64,000 bases of DNA from BOG-908 sp965198915 (GCA_965198915.1 CBDAQC010000002.1:1922001-1986000), one strand, 5' to 3'; counted from the stretch's first letter, positions 17,472-26,598 are shown. Made by a program: numbers and translations. Notes: generated from the sequence alone by a model not told the origin.

Positions 17472-19090
17472 GCCCGGGCCTCCTTGTCTGTAAGCCGGTC
17501 CTGGCGCAGGCCGGCGGCGATGCGCGTGTTGCGCTCGATCTGGTCGACGGTGAGCGTGGGATAGGCGCTGTACCAGAACCGGCTGACGGCGCGCGAGGCG
17601 AGCGCCCAGGCCTTGAACTGCCGCCCGTGGCTGGCGCCGTCATAGACCAGGAAGCGCGTGGCCGGAAAACCCACGGCGGAGCCCCAGGCGAGTGTCAGGC
17701 CGCCATGCGCTTTCTCGATGAAATCGTCGAGATAGCTGCCCCAGCTATGATCGAAATTGCTGAAGAACAGCAGCCGGCTGGAGTTGTTGAGAAACGCCCA
17801 TTGTGCGAAATGCACCGTGCGCATGCTGCCCAGATAGCCGTCACGCGCCACGATGCGCAGTGCCAGGCCCAGCCCCGCATGGCCCACGCGTATGATGACC
17901 GTGCGCAGGATCCCCGGCTTGATCAGGACGATGGACCCCATGTGGTTCTGTGCGGTCCAGTCCTCGCGCGCCAGCATGTCGCGCAAATTCCGCTCGCGCG
18001 CCGGCGGCGCATCCTGCGAGGAATCGCGCATCTCGTTGCCGCGGAGCAGCACCAGCAGCAGCGGGACCGTCAGCAGAGCCAGCCCGGCCAGGCTCAGCGC
18101 GATCACCCGGGCGGTCGGCCAGAATGCCTGCCCGAGAGTGTGTGCAGGGCCGGCGCCCACCCGATGCAGCACGTGGCTTGCCAGCGAGACGGCGGGATCG
18201 GCCAGCAGGGTCGCCAGGATCACGTAGGCGGCCGAGGCGGCCATGATGAACGCGGCCTGGCGCAGTAGGAAGCCGGACAGGCGGAACCGCGTGGGAACCT
18301 CCGTGCCAGGCAGGCCGGCACGGTTGCGGTAGGCAAGCCCGCCGAACACCACGCTCGTCAGCACGATCAGGAGCAGATACGCGCGCCAGGGCGACAGAGC
18401 AGCGAGAAGCGTGCCGGGCGCGGACAAGACAAGCATGGCTGCGAGCACGAGACAGGCCATGCGGCCGTAATCGGTAAGGCTTTCGGCACTGGTGATGCGG
18501 GGCGGCGCCTTCTGTCCGAGCCAGGCATTCTGCGGCAGCAGGGCGGCCCGAACCGCGCGATGCAGGTCGGGTGCGGCCAGCGTGTGAAACGGCGCCTCCT
18601 GCACCGGTGCATCCAGCAGGTCCCTGACTGCAAGGAACAGCTTGTGCTCGGCAAGTATGCGTGCACAGGACAGGCCGCGATTGCCCTGGTGATATACGCT
18701 GGGGTGCTGGGTGCGCGCTTCCAGATAGGGTGCGACGGGCGCGCGCGAACCTGGCTGCGTCACCGCATCGTATAGCAGGCCGTCTCTATCGAGCGGGCGT
18801 TTGCAGCAGCGCAGCATGGCGCGCAAATCCATCCCCGGCGCCGCTTCGAGCTGCGCCCAGAACGGACCCGGATCGCCGTCGAAATTGGCTTCCAGGATGA
18901 ACAGCGGATCGTAGTCCGACGCGGGAAACACGCTCATCGACATGAAATGCAGGACCGGGACATATCCTGCGATCTGCGCGAAATGACGGTCGCCGTCCTG
19001 CTGTTTCGTCATCGCGTCGATGAGCGACGACAGCCGTATGCAGCTTTCCGGCTTGACCTCCAAGGGAACGCAAAGCGTGGTCTGCCGCAT
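17453..19090 (-). CDS. Unknown four-TM protein of the P450-DyP operon
   Basis: A 545-residue protein of unrecognised function. Residues 1-200 form a soluble domain with VLHFMSMSVFP and FILEANFDGDPG. Predicted membrane helices lie near 211-231, 236-254, 277-297 and 328-349. Residues 360-545 form a second soluble domain with RLLFFSNFDHSWGSYLDDF. The two soluble halves share the pattern hydrophobic run-NFD-aromatic, suggesting an internal duplication of a ferredoxin-like alpha/beta domain as found in DyP-type proteins (inference). It is the first gene of the operon and overlaps the peroxidase gene by 19 nt. It may anchor a membrane-bound oxidation complex. Confidence 0.8.
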   Translation of the reverse strand: MRQTTLCVPLEVKPESCIRLSSLIDAMTKQQDGDRHFAQIAGYVPVLHFMSMSVFPASDYDPLFILEANFDGDPGPFWAQLEAAPGMDLRAMLRCCKRPLDRDGLLYDAVTQPGSRAPVAPYLEARTQHPSVYHQGNRGLSCARILAEHKLFLAVRDLLDAPVQEAPFHTLAAPDLHRAVRAALLPQNAWLGQKAPPRITSAESLTDYGRMACLVLAAMLVLSAPGTLLAALSPWRAYLLLIVLTSVVFGGLAYRNRAGLPGTEVPTRFRLSGFLLRQAAFIMAASAAYVILATLLADPAVSLASHVLHRVGAGPAHTLGQAFWPTARVIALSLAGLALLTVPLLLVLLRGNEMRDSSQDAPPARERNLRDMLAREDWTAQNHMGSIVLIKPGILRTVIIRVGHAGLGLALRIVARDGYLGSMRTVHFAQWAFLNNSSRLLFFSNFDHSWGSYLDDFIEKAHGGLTLAWGSAVGFPATRFLVYDGASHGRQFKAWALASRAVSRFWYSAYPTLTVDQIERNTRIAAGLRQDRLTDKEARAWMADL

Positions 19091-19315
19091 CGCAAGCTGG
19101 CCCCGGTTGACCGCAACGTTCTAGCGGAAACGTATCGTGTCGGGCAATGAGCGGAAGCGGAGTCCGTCCCCGCCAGCACCGGGTGCGCGCGATGTCTGAG
19201 TAGACGTTCGCCTGCGGAACCGGCCAGTTGCCAGCAGGGAGGTGCGAACGTTATCCGCTTCTTCCCCTGCGGAAATCAGGCCGTCCCTGCTTGCGCACCA
19301 ACCACGCCGCGCGTG

Positions 19316-19966
19316 TCACAGTCCGAACGTCTCGCGCACCGACCGACCGCCGGCCAGGCTTTCGATCCAGCCTGCCTCGAGCAGCAATTTTGCCTCCGCC
19401 TCGGCGATCCGGCCGATGACCGCGGCGGGCGGAACAACAGCAAGCCCATCGTCGTCTCCGATGATCAGGTCGCCGGGCGACACGCGCTGGCCGCCCACGC
19501 TGACGGGGCCGTTGACCCCACCCCGCTCGGCGCCGACCGGTCCGCGCGGCGTCACGTGGCGGGCGAACACCGGCAGGTCCGGCCAGCCGGCGAGTGCGGC
19601 CACATCGCGCACCGCGCCGTCGCAGACGAGTCCCCGCCCGCCGCGCCGGCGCAATTGCCCGCCCAGTATCTCGCCTATCATTGCGTGGCCGGCGTGGCCG
19701 CCCGCGGCCACTACCAGGATGTCTCCGGCCTCGATCAGATCGAGCGCATGCAGGACCGCGCCGAAATCGGGCGGCTCGCACTGCGCCGTTACCGCACGGC
19801 CGAACAGATGCGCCTGCCGGCCGGGCGGGTTTAGCGGACGCAGGGCAGGATCGACCAGGCCGATCGCGCCGCCGAGATCGACGGCTATGGCCGCCGGTAT
19901 CGCGGACCAGCGCGCAAGATCGGCAGGCGCGAGGCTGGGATGAGCGCGCGCATGAATGGTAACCAT
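19316..19966 (-). CDS. RraA family protein (HMG aldolase / RNase E inhibitor-like)
   Basis: About 216 residues from ATG 19966, chosen because the conserved domain starts there; upstream codons look non-coding. The core motif GGHAGHAMIGEI, followed by RGLVCDGAVRDV, is the RraA-like active-site block (G-E/D-x(20)-R-D). The family includes class II 4-hydroxy-4-methyl-2-oxoglutarate aldolases, oxaloacetate decarboxylases and the RNase E regulator RraA; which applies cannot be told from sequence alone. It stands alone, 225 bp beyond the P450 operon's first gene, with no visible partner. Confidence 0.85.
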   Translation of the reverse strand: MVTIHARAHPSLAPADLARWSAIPAAIAVDLGGAIGLVDPALRPLNPPGRQAHLFGRAVTAQCEPPDFGAVLHALDLIEAGDILVVAAGGHAGHAMIGEILGGQLRRRGGRGLVCDGAVRDVAALAGWPDLPVFARHVTPRGPVGAERGGVNGPVSVGGQRVSPGDLIIGDDDGLAVVPPAAVIGRIAEAEAKLLLEAGWIESLAGGRSVRETFGL

Positions 19967-20441
19967 CGGGGTTGTGGCTCCAGCGATACAGAGTCGGCAG
20001 GCGGGCAAGGTCGGCCCGCTTGCGCGAAAGCCCGCACACCTGATGTAGCTTTGGCCACGCCGGAGAGCGGGTCAATCTTCGCGATTGCTTTCGGAGTTGC
20101 AGGGCGGGTTGATGGCGAACTGTGGAGGGAGACGGCGTTTCATTTCTCGCAAGCGCCGGTCAGAGCAGTCTAAAGCTGCGCGGCGCATGGAATGTGCACG
20201 GAACGGTTGATCTAATGTGGCAGAAGGGGCAAAGCGCTAACCGGCACAACTATAAGCTGACGAATATCTCGCAACATACAGATTTTCTAAAAATTGTTAC
20301 TTGCTTTACCAAATATAGAAGTTTCGCGCTAATAATTATATTCGCTATCTGTACGTTTTTGGGCTTGAAGGCCGAGCTAGTCTTCGTCTATATCAGTAAT
20401 TGCCGGGAAGTTGGGCCGGCCAACTAACGCAAGGATTGATC
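19967..20441. other. intergenic region with AT-rich island
   Basis: The first half has ordinary GC content. From about 20215 to 20400 the sequence becomes strikingly AT-rich, with long A/T runs such as AATAATTATA near 20331, unlike anything else in the window. It ends just before the ribosome-binding site of the secreted peptide gene at 20442. It is probably a promoter or regulatory region, possibly of foreign origin. No ORF in it is convincing. Confidence 0.6.
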
Positions 20442-20657
20442 ATGATCAACGTATCTCGCCGTTCTGGTGTATTCGCGTCCGTTCTGGCTATCGCTGCTGC
20501 TTCCGTGGTTGCGCAGCCCGCATTCGCCGCCCAGCCGGTCGCCGCGGTTTCCGCGCAGGTCAAGGTTCAGCCCGCCCCCGCCGCCAAAGCCGCCGGCGCG
20601 ATCACCACGGACGTCGTCCATCACGCGCAGCCCGACGTAGTGCACCACTTCCCGTAA
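20442..20657 (+). CDS. 71-aa secreted Ala/Val/His peptide
   Basis: ATG 20442 with AAGGA six bases upstream. The N-terminus is a good signal peptide (basic RRS, hydrophobic core, cleavage after AFA near residue 29). The mature part of about 42 residues is rich in Ala, Val, Pro and Gln and ends with two copies of the motif DVVHH, a possible metal-binding site. No known family is recognised. It is followed at once by a strong hairpin terminator, so it is monocistronic. The AT-rich leader upstream suggests it is highly expressed or specifically regulated. Confidence 0.75.
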   Translation: MINVSRRSGVFASVLAIAAASVVAQPAFAAQPVAAVSAQVKVQPAPAAKAAGAITTDVVHHAQPDVVHHFP

Positions 20658-20680
20658 CCTGGGCACGCCATCGCACTTAC

Positions 20681-20724
20681 AGCCGCCCTACTGCGCAGGT
20701 CTGCGCGGGTGGGCGGCTTTGCTG
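20681..20724 (+). terminator. intrinsic terminator after the 71-aa peptide gene
   Basis: Outer stem AGCCGCCC (20681-20688) pairs with GGGCGGCT (20711-20718). The inner stem GCGCAG (20693-20698) pairs with CTGCGC (20701-20706). A TTGCTGTT tail follows. It lies 24 bp after the stop codon. Confidence 0.8.
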
Positions 20725-20834
20725 TTCCGGACGCCAGGCCGGACCGCGGGCCGCGGAAAATAGTTACACCTTTAAGTTGTGTTAGCCTGTAATCGGAGTA
20801 TCCTCAGCCGGCCACGATATCGAAACGAAGTCGG

Positions 20835-23774
20835 GTGAAGTTGAGATCACAGGTAGCAATGGCTTTCAGACGCATAGCTGGAACTGTTCTGTGCATCTGC
20901 CTTGCGGCGGTTGTGGTTCCGTTCCTCGTCCTGTCCGGCCCGGCGCTGGCAGACCGTTCTCCTTTCAAAACCTATGATGCCGAGCAGGGGCTAGCCAGCC
21001 TTGGCGGCAGCTGCATGGTCCAGGACCGTGCTGGCTACCTGCTGGTCTGCACCGAGCACGGCGTGTTCTCGTATGACGGAAGGCGCTTCCTGAACCTGGG
21101 CGTGGACCAGGGCTTGCGCGCCGGCGGCATCGTCTATGACATCGTGCTGACCCGCTCCGGCCGGGTGGCCGTGAGCTTCGCCGACGAGGTGTTCGTCTCC
21201 GACAAGCCCTCGGATGCCTCGCACGCGCCGGGCTCGCTGACGTTTCACAAGGCCATCCACCGCGGGCTGTCCTATTTCGAGGAACGGCCGCACCGGCTGG
21301 CAGCCTGGCAGGACGACCTGGTTCTGGTCGCCGGCGGCATCACGTCGCGCATCGTACTGTCCGATGACGGTCCTTCCCTGGTCGAGGCGATCGGCTACCA
21401 GCCCGGTGAGCGCCGCATGCTCGACGGTGCAACCGAAGTCTTTCCGGCCAACGGTCATCTCTGGGAAGGCTTCGAAAACGGCAGGCTCTGCATGGCCGAC
21501 CCCGGCGCCGTGCGCTGCTACGGCCCCTCGGACGGGCTGACCGGCGGTCCCTGGTCTGCGGTGACCACAGGCCCGGACGGCGCCGTGCTGGCCCGCGGCG
21601 CCGAGGTGGTAGCCCGGCTCGATCCTGGCACCGACCGTTGGTCCGTCACCGAGCTGCCGGACCAGGGCGGCCGCTACGTCAACTACCATGGCGACCTCGG
21701 CCTGTTCGCAACCCCAGACAACAGCCTGGTCACCCAGGCCGAGCACGGGCTCGCCGTCCTCAAGAACGGCGTCTGGCACGGCCTGAAGGTCGATGACGGC
21801 GCGCCGTCCGGAATCATTACGAGTGCGATGACGGACTCCTCGGGCCAGATCTGGTTCCAGGTGCTGGGCCGCGGCCTGGTCCGCTGGGTGGGCTATGGCC
21901 ACTGGGAAGTGCTGCAGAGAGCTGACGGACTGTCAGACGGGCTGGCCTGGCGCACCGCGCGCACGTCGGACGGCACGCTGTGGATCGCAACAGATACCGG
22001 CGTGGACCAGGTAGTGCGGCACGGAGCCGTGCTGCATGTCAGCAAGGTGCTGCCCGGCTCCGCGTTCGCCATCGCCGCAGGCGCCAGCGGGGAGTTGTGG
22101 CGTGGCCTGGGCAATGACGGCGCGCGCAGGATCGATCCCCTGACCGGCGCCACCGTCCGGGTCCCCTGCCCGGCGGTGGACGCCATCACCGTAGATGCGG
22201 CGGGCGTCGTGTGGCTCGGCACCGAAGCAGGCCTTTTCAAGGTCGTCACCCATCCCGGCGCGCCGCTCACCGCGGTGCCGGTCAGCGGCCGCAACATGCA
22301 GGTGATCGATGTCATCAGCGACGGCCAGGGCGGGGTGTTCTACCTCTCTGGCGGACGCCTGCGGCACGGGCGTGCGGATGGCAGCGATTGGGCGGTGACC
22401 GGGCCCTGGCCCGCCGAAGGGTTTGAGCCGCTCTCTCTGGCCCTGGCCCATGACGGCACGGTATGGGTCGGCGGAGAGGGCGGTCTGTTCGGGCTGACGG
22501 TCGTGGACGACAAGATCGCCAGCCGCCATGACGTACCCGTGGCCGAGACGCGTACCAACAGCATCGTGGCCCTCATGGTCGATCACCGCGGATGGCTGTG
22601 GGTGGGCACCGCCCTCGGCGTGTCGGTGAACGACGGCAAGCGTTGGGTGTCGGTCGACTCGGATGGCGGCCTGCTGTCGGACGACGTGAACGAAGGCGGC
22701 ATTCGCGAAGACCCTGACGGCTCGGTCTGGATCGCCACCACGCAGGGCGTCTCCCACCTGGTCGATCCAGAGTGGCTGTTCAACGACCGGCCGATACAGA
22801 CGGTGGTGACCGCGGCAACCTTGGGCACGCATACGGTCGAAGCCGGTTTGATGCCTTACAGCGAGGAGGCGCTCAGCCTGCAGTTCGGCTCGCCGAGCCA
22901 CGGCGCTGAACGCTCGTTCAAGTTCCGCTACCAACTATCCGGCGTGGACGCTGACTGGGCCGAGTCCCCAACCGGCCAGGTGCGCTACCCGTTCGTGCCG
23001 CCTGGCCATCATGAGCTGACCGTGATCGGCCTCGACGAGCTCACCCACCGCGCCTCGCTGCCGGCCACGCTCACCATAGACATGGCCTATCCCTGGTGGC
23101 GCGAGACCTGGGCCGAGGTGATGTGGGCGGCGCTGGCAGCCTGGCTTCTTTATGTCGGCATGCGGCTACGCTTCAGGGCGATCCTGGCTCGGCAGGCGGA
23201 GCTGAAGCGCTACGTGGCCGAGGGCACCGAGCAGCTACGCTACCAGGCGGCGCATGACGCTCTGACCGGGCTGCTCAACCGCTCGGAGATCGAACGGCGT
23301 CTCGCCACCAAGCTGACCCACGGACCGGTCAGCGGCGAGATGATCGTGGCGCTGCTCGATATTGACAATTTCAAGGCTGTCAACGACCGCTACGGCCATC
23401 TGGGCGGCGACGACGTGCTGCGCGCCATGGGCCGGCTGGTGCGCAAGGCGGTGCGCGTGGGCGAATATGCCGGACGCTACGGCGGCGAGGAGATACTGCT
23501 GGTCCTCGACGACTCGGACGGGCGCGGCGCCGAGCGCGTGCTGGACCTGCATCATGCGGTGCGTGGCGAATCGTTCAGCGCCGCCGGCAAGGAGCTGCGC
23601 GTGACCTGCTCGGTCGGCATGGCCTGGGCGATGCGCGGCGACGACTGGGAGTCGCTGATCGGCCGCGCGGACCAGGCGCTCTACGAGGCCAAGGATGCCG
23701 GGCGGGATAGGGTCGTGGAGCGCTCGCGGGTGGATTTCGACGCGGCACGCGTGGATCTGCGCAGCGCGGAGTAG
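20835..23774 (+). CDS. Diguanylate cyclase with periplasmic two-component-type propeller
   Basis: A 979-residue protein. An N-terminal signal/anchor segment (about 10-35) is followed by a long periplasmic beta-propeller with repeats such as LWIATDTGVDQV, LWVGTALGVSV and VWIATTQGVSH (Reg_prop type). Next come a Y_Y_Y-like domain (near 640-740), one TM helix (near 760-780) and a cytosolic GGDEF domain (about 815-965) with RYGGEEILLV, an active-type GGEE signature. The RxxD inhibitory site is not intact. It is predicted to make c-di-GMP in response to a periplasmic ligand. Start GTG 20835 or ATG 20859, the latter starting the signal peptide more cleanly. Confidence 0.92.
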   Translation: MKLRSQVAMAFRRIAGTVLCICLAAVVVPFLVLSGPALADRSPFKTYDAEQGLASLGGSCMVQDRAGYLLVCTEHGVFSYDGRRFLNLGVDQGLRAGGIVYDIVLTRSGRVAVSFADEVFVSDKPSDASHAPGSLTFHKAIHRGLSYFEERPHRLAAWQDDLVLVAGGITSRIVLSDDGPSLVEAIGYQPGERRMLDGATEVFPANGHLWEGFENGRLCMADPGAVRCYGPSDGLTGGPWSAVTTGPDGAVLARGAEVVARLDPGTDRWSVTELPDQGGRYVNYHGDLGLFATPDNSLVTQAEHGLAVLKNGVWHGLKVDDGAPSGIITSAMTDSSGQIWFQVLGRGLVRWVGYGHWEVLQRADGLSDGLAWRTARTSDGTLWIATDTGVDQVVRHGAVLHVSKVLPGSAFAIAAGASGELWRGLGNDGARRIDPLTGATVRVPCPAVDAITVDAAGVVWLGTEAGLFKVVTHPGAPLTAVPVSGRNMQVIDVISDGQGGVFYLSGGRLRHGRADGSDWAVTGPWPAEGFEPLSLALAHDGTVWVGGEGGLFGLTVVDDKIASRHDVPVAETRTNSIVALMVDHRGWLWVGTALGVSVNDGKRWVSVDSDGGLLSDDVNEGGIREDPDGSVWIATTQGVSHLVDPEWLFNDRPIQTVVTAATLGTHTVEAGLMPYSEEALSLQFGSPSHGAERSFKFRYQLSGVDADWAESPTGQVRYPFVPPGHHELTVIGLDELTHRASLPATLTIDMAYPWWRETWAEVMWAALAAWLLYVGMRLRFRAILARQAELKRYVAEGTEQLRYQAAHDALTGLLNRSEIERRLATKLTHGPVSGEMIVALLDIDNFKAVNDRYGHLGGDDVLRAMGRLVRKAVRVGEYAGRYGGEEILLVLDDSDGRGAERVLDLHHAVRGESFSAAGKELRVTCSVGMAWAMRGDDWESLIGRADQALYEAKDAGRDRVVERSRVDFDAARVDLRSAE

Positions 23775-23860
23775 CAGCCAGGCAGACGCCCCGGACAGAA
23801 CCATACCGCCCGGCGTGCCGCCTTGCCGCCGAAACCCCGGCCATCGCCGGATGGCGGCTG

Positions 23861-23905
23861 CAAAAACTTTTTGCTTCTTCTTGAAAAAGAAGGGCTTGCT
23901 TGCGT
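23861..23905. repeat. AT-rich hairpin repeat, F orientation
   Basis: Single F copy: GCAAAAA/TTTTTGC mini-hairpin, then CTTCTT..AAGAAG and GGGCTTGCTTGC. It lies 30 bp before the ATG of the 73-aa zinc-ribbon-like gene. Confidence 0.8.
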
Positions 23906-23935
23906 TCTTTGATGTGCGATTCGCAGGGAGACCGC

Positions 23936-24157
23936 ATGACAAACCTCACCCGCGTAGAGGTACGCTGCTACCGCTTCACCTGCCCCGATTGCGGCATGAC
24001 GGATTTCGAGCTCGGCCATCTTGCGACCGCAGATGAAGTGCACTGCATGGTGTGCCTGATCGACGAGGAACGCCACGTGGTGTTGCGCCGGTGGCTGGTG
24101 GACGTGCCCGAGCCGCAGCACGACGCGGCTACGCAAGACGGCGCCGGGCCGGCCTGA
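23936..24157 (+). CDS. 73-aa CPxCG-like zinc-ribbon protein
   Basis: ATG 23936 with GGGAG five bases upstream. It has two Cys pairs, CPDCG (residues 16-20) and CMVC (37-40), which look like a small zinc ribbon. The acidic C-terminal tail is probably disordered. The family is not recognised beyond the zinc-ribbon pattern. The last base of its stop overlaps the ATG of the DUF4112 gene, so the two are co-translated. Confidence 0.7.
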   Translation: MTNLTRVEVRCYRFTCPDCGMTDFELGHLATADEVHCMVCLIDEERHVVLRRWLVDVPEPQHDAATQDGAGPA

Positions 24158-24525
24158 TGATCGACAGCCCGGCAGCAGCGGCGGCCAGGCTGGCGCGAAT
24201 AAAGCGGCTCGCCTGGCTGGTGGACGGCGCGTTCCGCCTGCCGGGCACACGCTTCCGCTTCGGCCTGAACAGCCTGATCGGCCTGGCGCCCGGCGCAGGC
24301 GACGCGGTTCTGGGCATGCTTTCGCTCTATATCATCTACGAGGCGGCGCAGTTGGGCGTGCCGCGGCATCGCCTGGCACAGATGGTGGGCAACGTGGCGC
24401 TCGAAGTCGTCGGCGGCTCCGTGCCCATCCTGGGCGATGTCTTCGACATGGCGCTGAAGGCGAACCTGCGCAACATCCGGCTGCTTGAGGAACACCTCCG
24501 CGCGACCGGGGGCCTGCTGACCTAG
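24157..24525 (+). CDS. DUF4112 family membrane protein
   Basis: A 122-residue protein from ATG 24157, which overlaps the preceding stop (TGATG). It matches DUF4112: LVDGAFRLPGTRFRFGLNSLIGLAPGAGD-type start, a hydrophobic MLSLYIIYEA segment, a VGNVALEVVGG segment and VPILGDVFDMALKANLRN near the end. Probably a small inner-membrane protein of unknown function. The start is supported by the coupling and by the domain boundary. Confidence 0.85.
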   Translation: MIDSPAAAAARLARIKRLAWLVDGAFRLPGTRFRFGLNSLIGLAPGAGDAVLGMLSLYIIYEAAQLGVPRHRLAQMVGNVALEVVGGSVPILGDVFDMALKANLRNIRLLEEHLRATGGLLT

Positions 24526-24819
24526 ATCCAGCCTGACATTCGTTTGCTATGTCGGCCGATGCGCGCCCTGGAGCACGGCGCATGGCACGCCGGCGCAGGA
24601 CAGGCATCGCGCAGGCAGAAGCCGTCCGCTTCCCGGGACGGGGTGTGGCCCCCTGCCTGCTCTATCCGTATCCGGCCAGCCAGAAACCGCATGGTTCCCC
24701 TTCCACCAGGGAGCGCCTATAGCCAGATACGAATTCCTCCAAGCCTGCCATGTCCAGCCTGCCGTCCCCGGCGGCTGCTTGCGCCTGCAGGCTGCCTCCC
24801 CGTCCGGACACCCTTAATC

Positions 24820-26547
24820 ATGACCTTCGCCACCAACCCTGCCCTCGCTCGCGCGCTGATCGACCGCGGCTACACGGAGCTGACCCCCGTGCAGGACGCG
24901 GTGCTGGAGCCGGGTGCCGAAGGGCGGGACCTGCTGGTCTCCGCCCAGACCGGCTCTGGCAAGACGGTCGCCTACGGGCTGGCCTTCGCGCCGACGCTGC
25001 TGGGCGGCGAGGAACGTTTCGACCGGCCGGGCAACCCGCGTGCCCTGGTGATTGCGCCCACCCGCGAGCTGGCGATGCAGGTGCACCGCGAGCTCACCTG
25101 GCTCTACGCCAACACGGGCGCGCGAATCCTGTCCTGCATCGGCGGCATGGACGGCCAGCGAGAGGCGCGCGCGCTGGAAGCCGGCTGCCACATCGTAGTC
25201 GGCACGCCGGGCCGTCTGTGCGACCACTTGGCGCGCGGCCGCCTGCGCCTGGGCGACCTCGCCGTGGTGGTGCTGGACGAAGCGGACGAGATGCTCGATT
25301 TGGGCTTCCGCGATGAGCTCGATACCTTGCTGGCCGCGACACCGGAATGGCGCCGCACGCTGCTGTTCTCCGCCACTATCGCCAAAGAGATCACCGCACT
25401 CGCGCGCAAATACCAGAAGGACGCGCTTCGTATCGACACGCTGGTGCGCAACCAGCCGCATGCGGACATCGAATACCGCGCCGTGCGCACGCCGCCGCGC
25501 GAGATCGAGCACGCCGTGGTCAACGTGCTGCGCTACTTCGAGGCGCCGACCGCGCTGGTGTTCTGCGCCACCCGCGAGGGCGTGCGCCATCTGCACGCCA
25601 GCCTGCAGGAGCGCGGCTTCACCAGCGTGGCGCTGTCCGGCGAGCTGACGCAGAACGAGCGCACCCGCGCGCTGCAGGCGATGCGTGACGGCCAGGCGCG
25701 CGTCTGCGTGGCCACCGACGTCGCCGCCCGTGGCCTGGACCTGCCCGATCTGGGCCTGGTGATCCACGCCGACATGCCCAACAGCAAGCAGACGCTGCTG
25801 CATCGAAGCGGCCGCACCGGACGCGCCGGCCGCAAGGGCACCTGCGTGGTGATAGTGCCGGCCAATCGGGCGCGGGCAGCCGAAGCGCTGATCGCGTCCG
25901 CCGGCGTATCCGCCCAATGGTCCGGCGCGCCGCTGCCGGAGGAGATACGCGCGCGTGACGGCGCCCGCCTGCTGCGTGACCCCGTGCTGACCGAGGAGAT
26001 GACCGAGGACGATCTGGAGCTGGCGCGCACCTTGCTCGAGGGCCGCTCGGCCGAGGACCTGGCCGCCGCCCTTGTGCGCATGTATCGCGCCCGCCTGCCG
26101 GCACCGGAGGAGATAACGGAACTTTCGCCCCTGCCTGGCACACGCCGGGAGCCGGTTCGCAGCACGGGCCACGAAGCCGCCTCGCGTCCGGAAAAAGCCG
26201 GCATCGCCTCCGGCCCGATGGTCTGGTTCAGCATAAATGTCGGGCGCGCGCAAAAGGCCGATCCGAAATGGCTGCTGCCGCTGATCTGCCGCATGGGCGG
26301 CGTGGAGAAGCGCGACGTGGGCGCCATACGTATCCAGCCGGACGAGACGCGCTTCGAGATCAGCACGTCGCGCGCTGAAGAGTTCACCGCCAACCTGCCA
26401 GACGACGCGGAGGACAACGTGAAGGTGACGCGGGCGGAGGCGCCGTCTGCCGCGCCGCGCCGTGATCCTGCCGCGCCCAAGCGGTTCGTGAAGACAGCTT
26501 ATGCGAAGCGCGACAAGGGGAACAACGCCAAGCGGCGAGCTACGTAA
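24820..26547 (+). CDS. DEAD-box RNA helicase, DbpA/DeaD type
   Basis: A 575-residue helicase from ATG 24820; the 294 bp upstream show no coding pattern and may be a long leader. Motifs in order: Q-motif region YTELTPVQ, motif I AQTGSGKT (near residue 43), PTRELA, GTPGR, motif II DEAD, motif III SAT, then ATDVAARGLD and HRSGRTGRAG. The C-terminal 80 residues (VWFSINVGRAQKADPKWLL onward) form a DbpA-type RNA-binding domain, followed by a basic tail. It would act in ribosome assembly or RNA remodelling. No operon partner is obvious. Confidence 0.93.
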   Translation: MTFATNPALARALIDRGYTELTPVQDAVLEPGAEGRDLLVSAQTGSGKTVAYGLAFAPTLLGGEERFDRPGNPRALVIAPTRELAMQVHRELTWLYANTGARILSCIGGMDGQREARALEAGCHIVVGTPGRLCDHLARGRLRLGDLAVVVLDEADEMLDLGFRDELDTLLAATPEWRRTLLFSATIAKEITALARKYQKDALRIDTLVRNQPHADIEYRAVRTPPREIEHAVVNVLRYFEAPTALVFCATREGVRHLHASLQERGFTSVALSGELTQNERTRALQAMRDGQARVCVATDVAARGLDLPDLGLVIHADMPNSKQTLLHRSGRTGRAGRKGTCVVIVPANRARAAEALIASAGVSAQWSGAPLPEEIRARDGARLLRDPVLTEEMTEDDLELARTLLEGRSAEDLAAALVRMYRARLPAPEEITELSPLPGTRREPVRSTGHEAASRPEKAGIASGPMVWFSINVGRAQKADPKWLLPLICRMGGVEKRDVGAIRIQPDETRFEISTSRAEEFTANLPDDAEDNVKVTRAEAPSAAPRRDPAAPKRFVKTAYAKRDKGNNAKRRAT

Positions 26548-26550
26548 GGT

Positions 26551-26598
26551 AAGGCAAGCAGTTCTTTTTGGAACAAAGGAACCAAAGAACCTTTACCT
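26551..26598. repeat. degenerate AT-rich hairpin repeat, R orientation
   Basis: Starts 3 bp after the helicase stop: AAGGCAAGCAGTTCTTTTT, then GGAAC..GTTC-type pairing and AAAGAACC. It deviates more from the consensus than most copies but keeps position and orientation. Confidence 0.65.
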
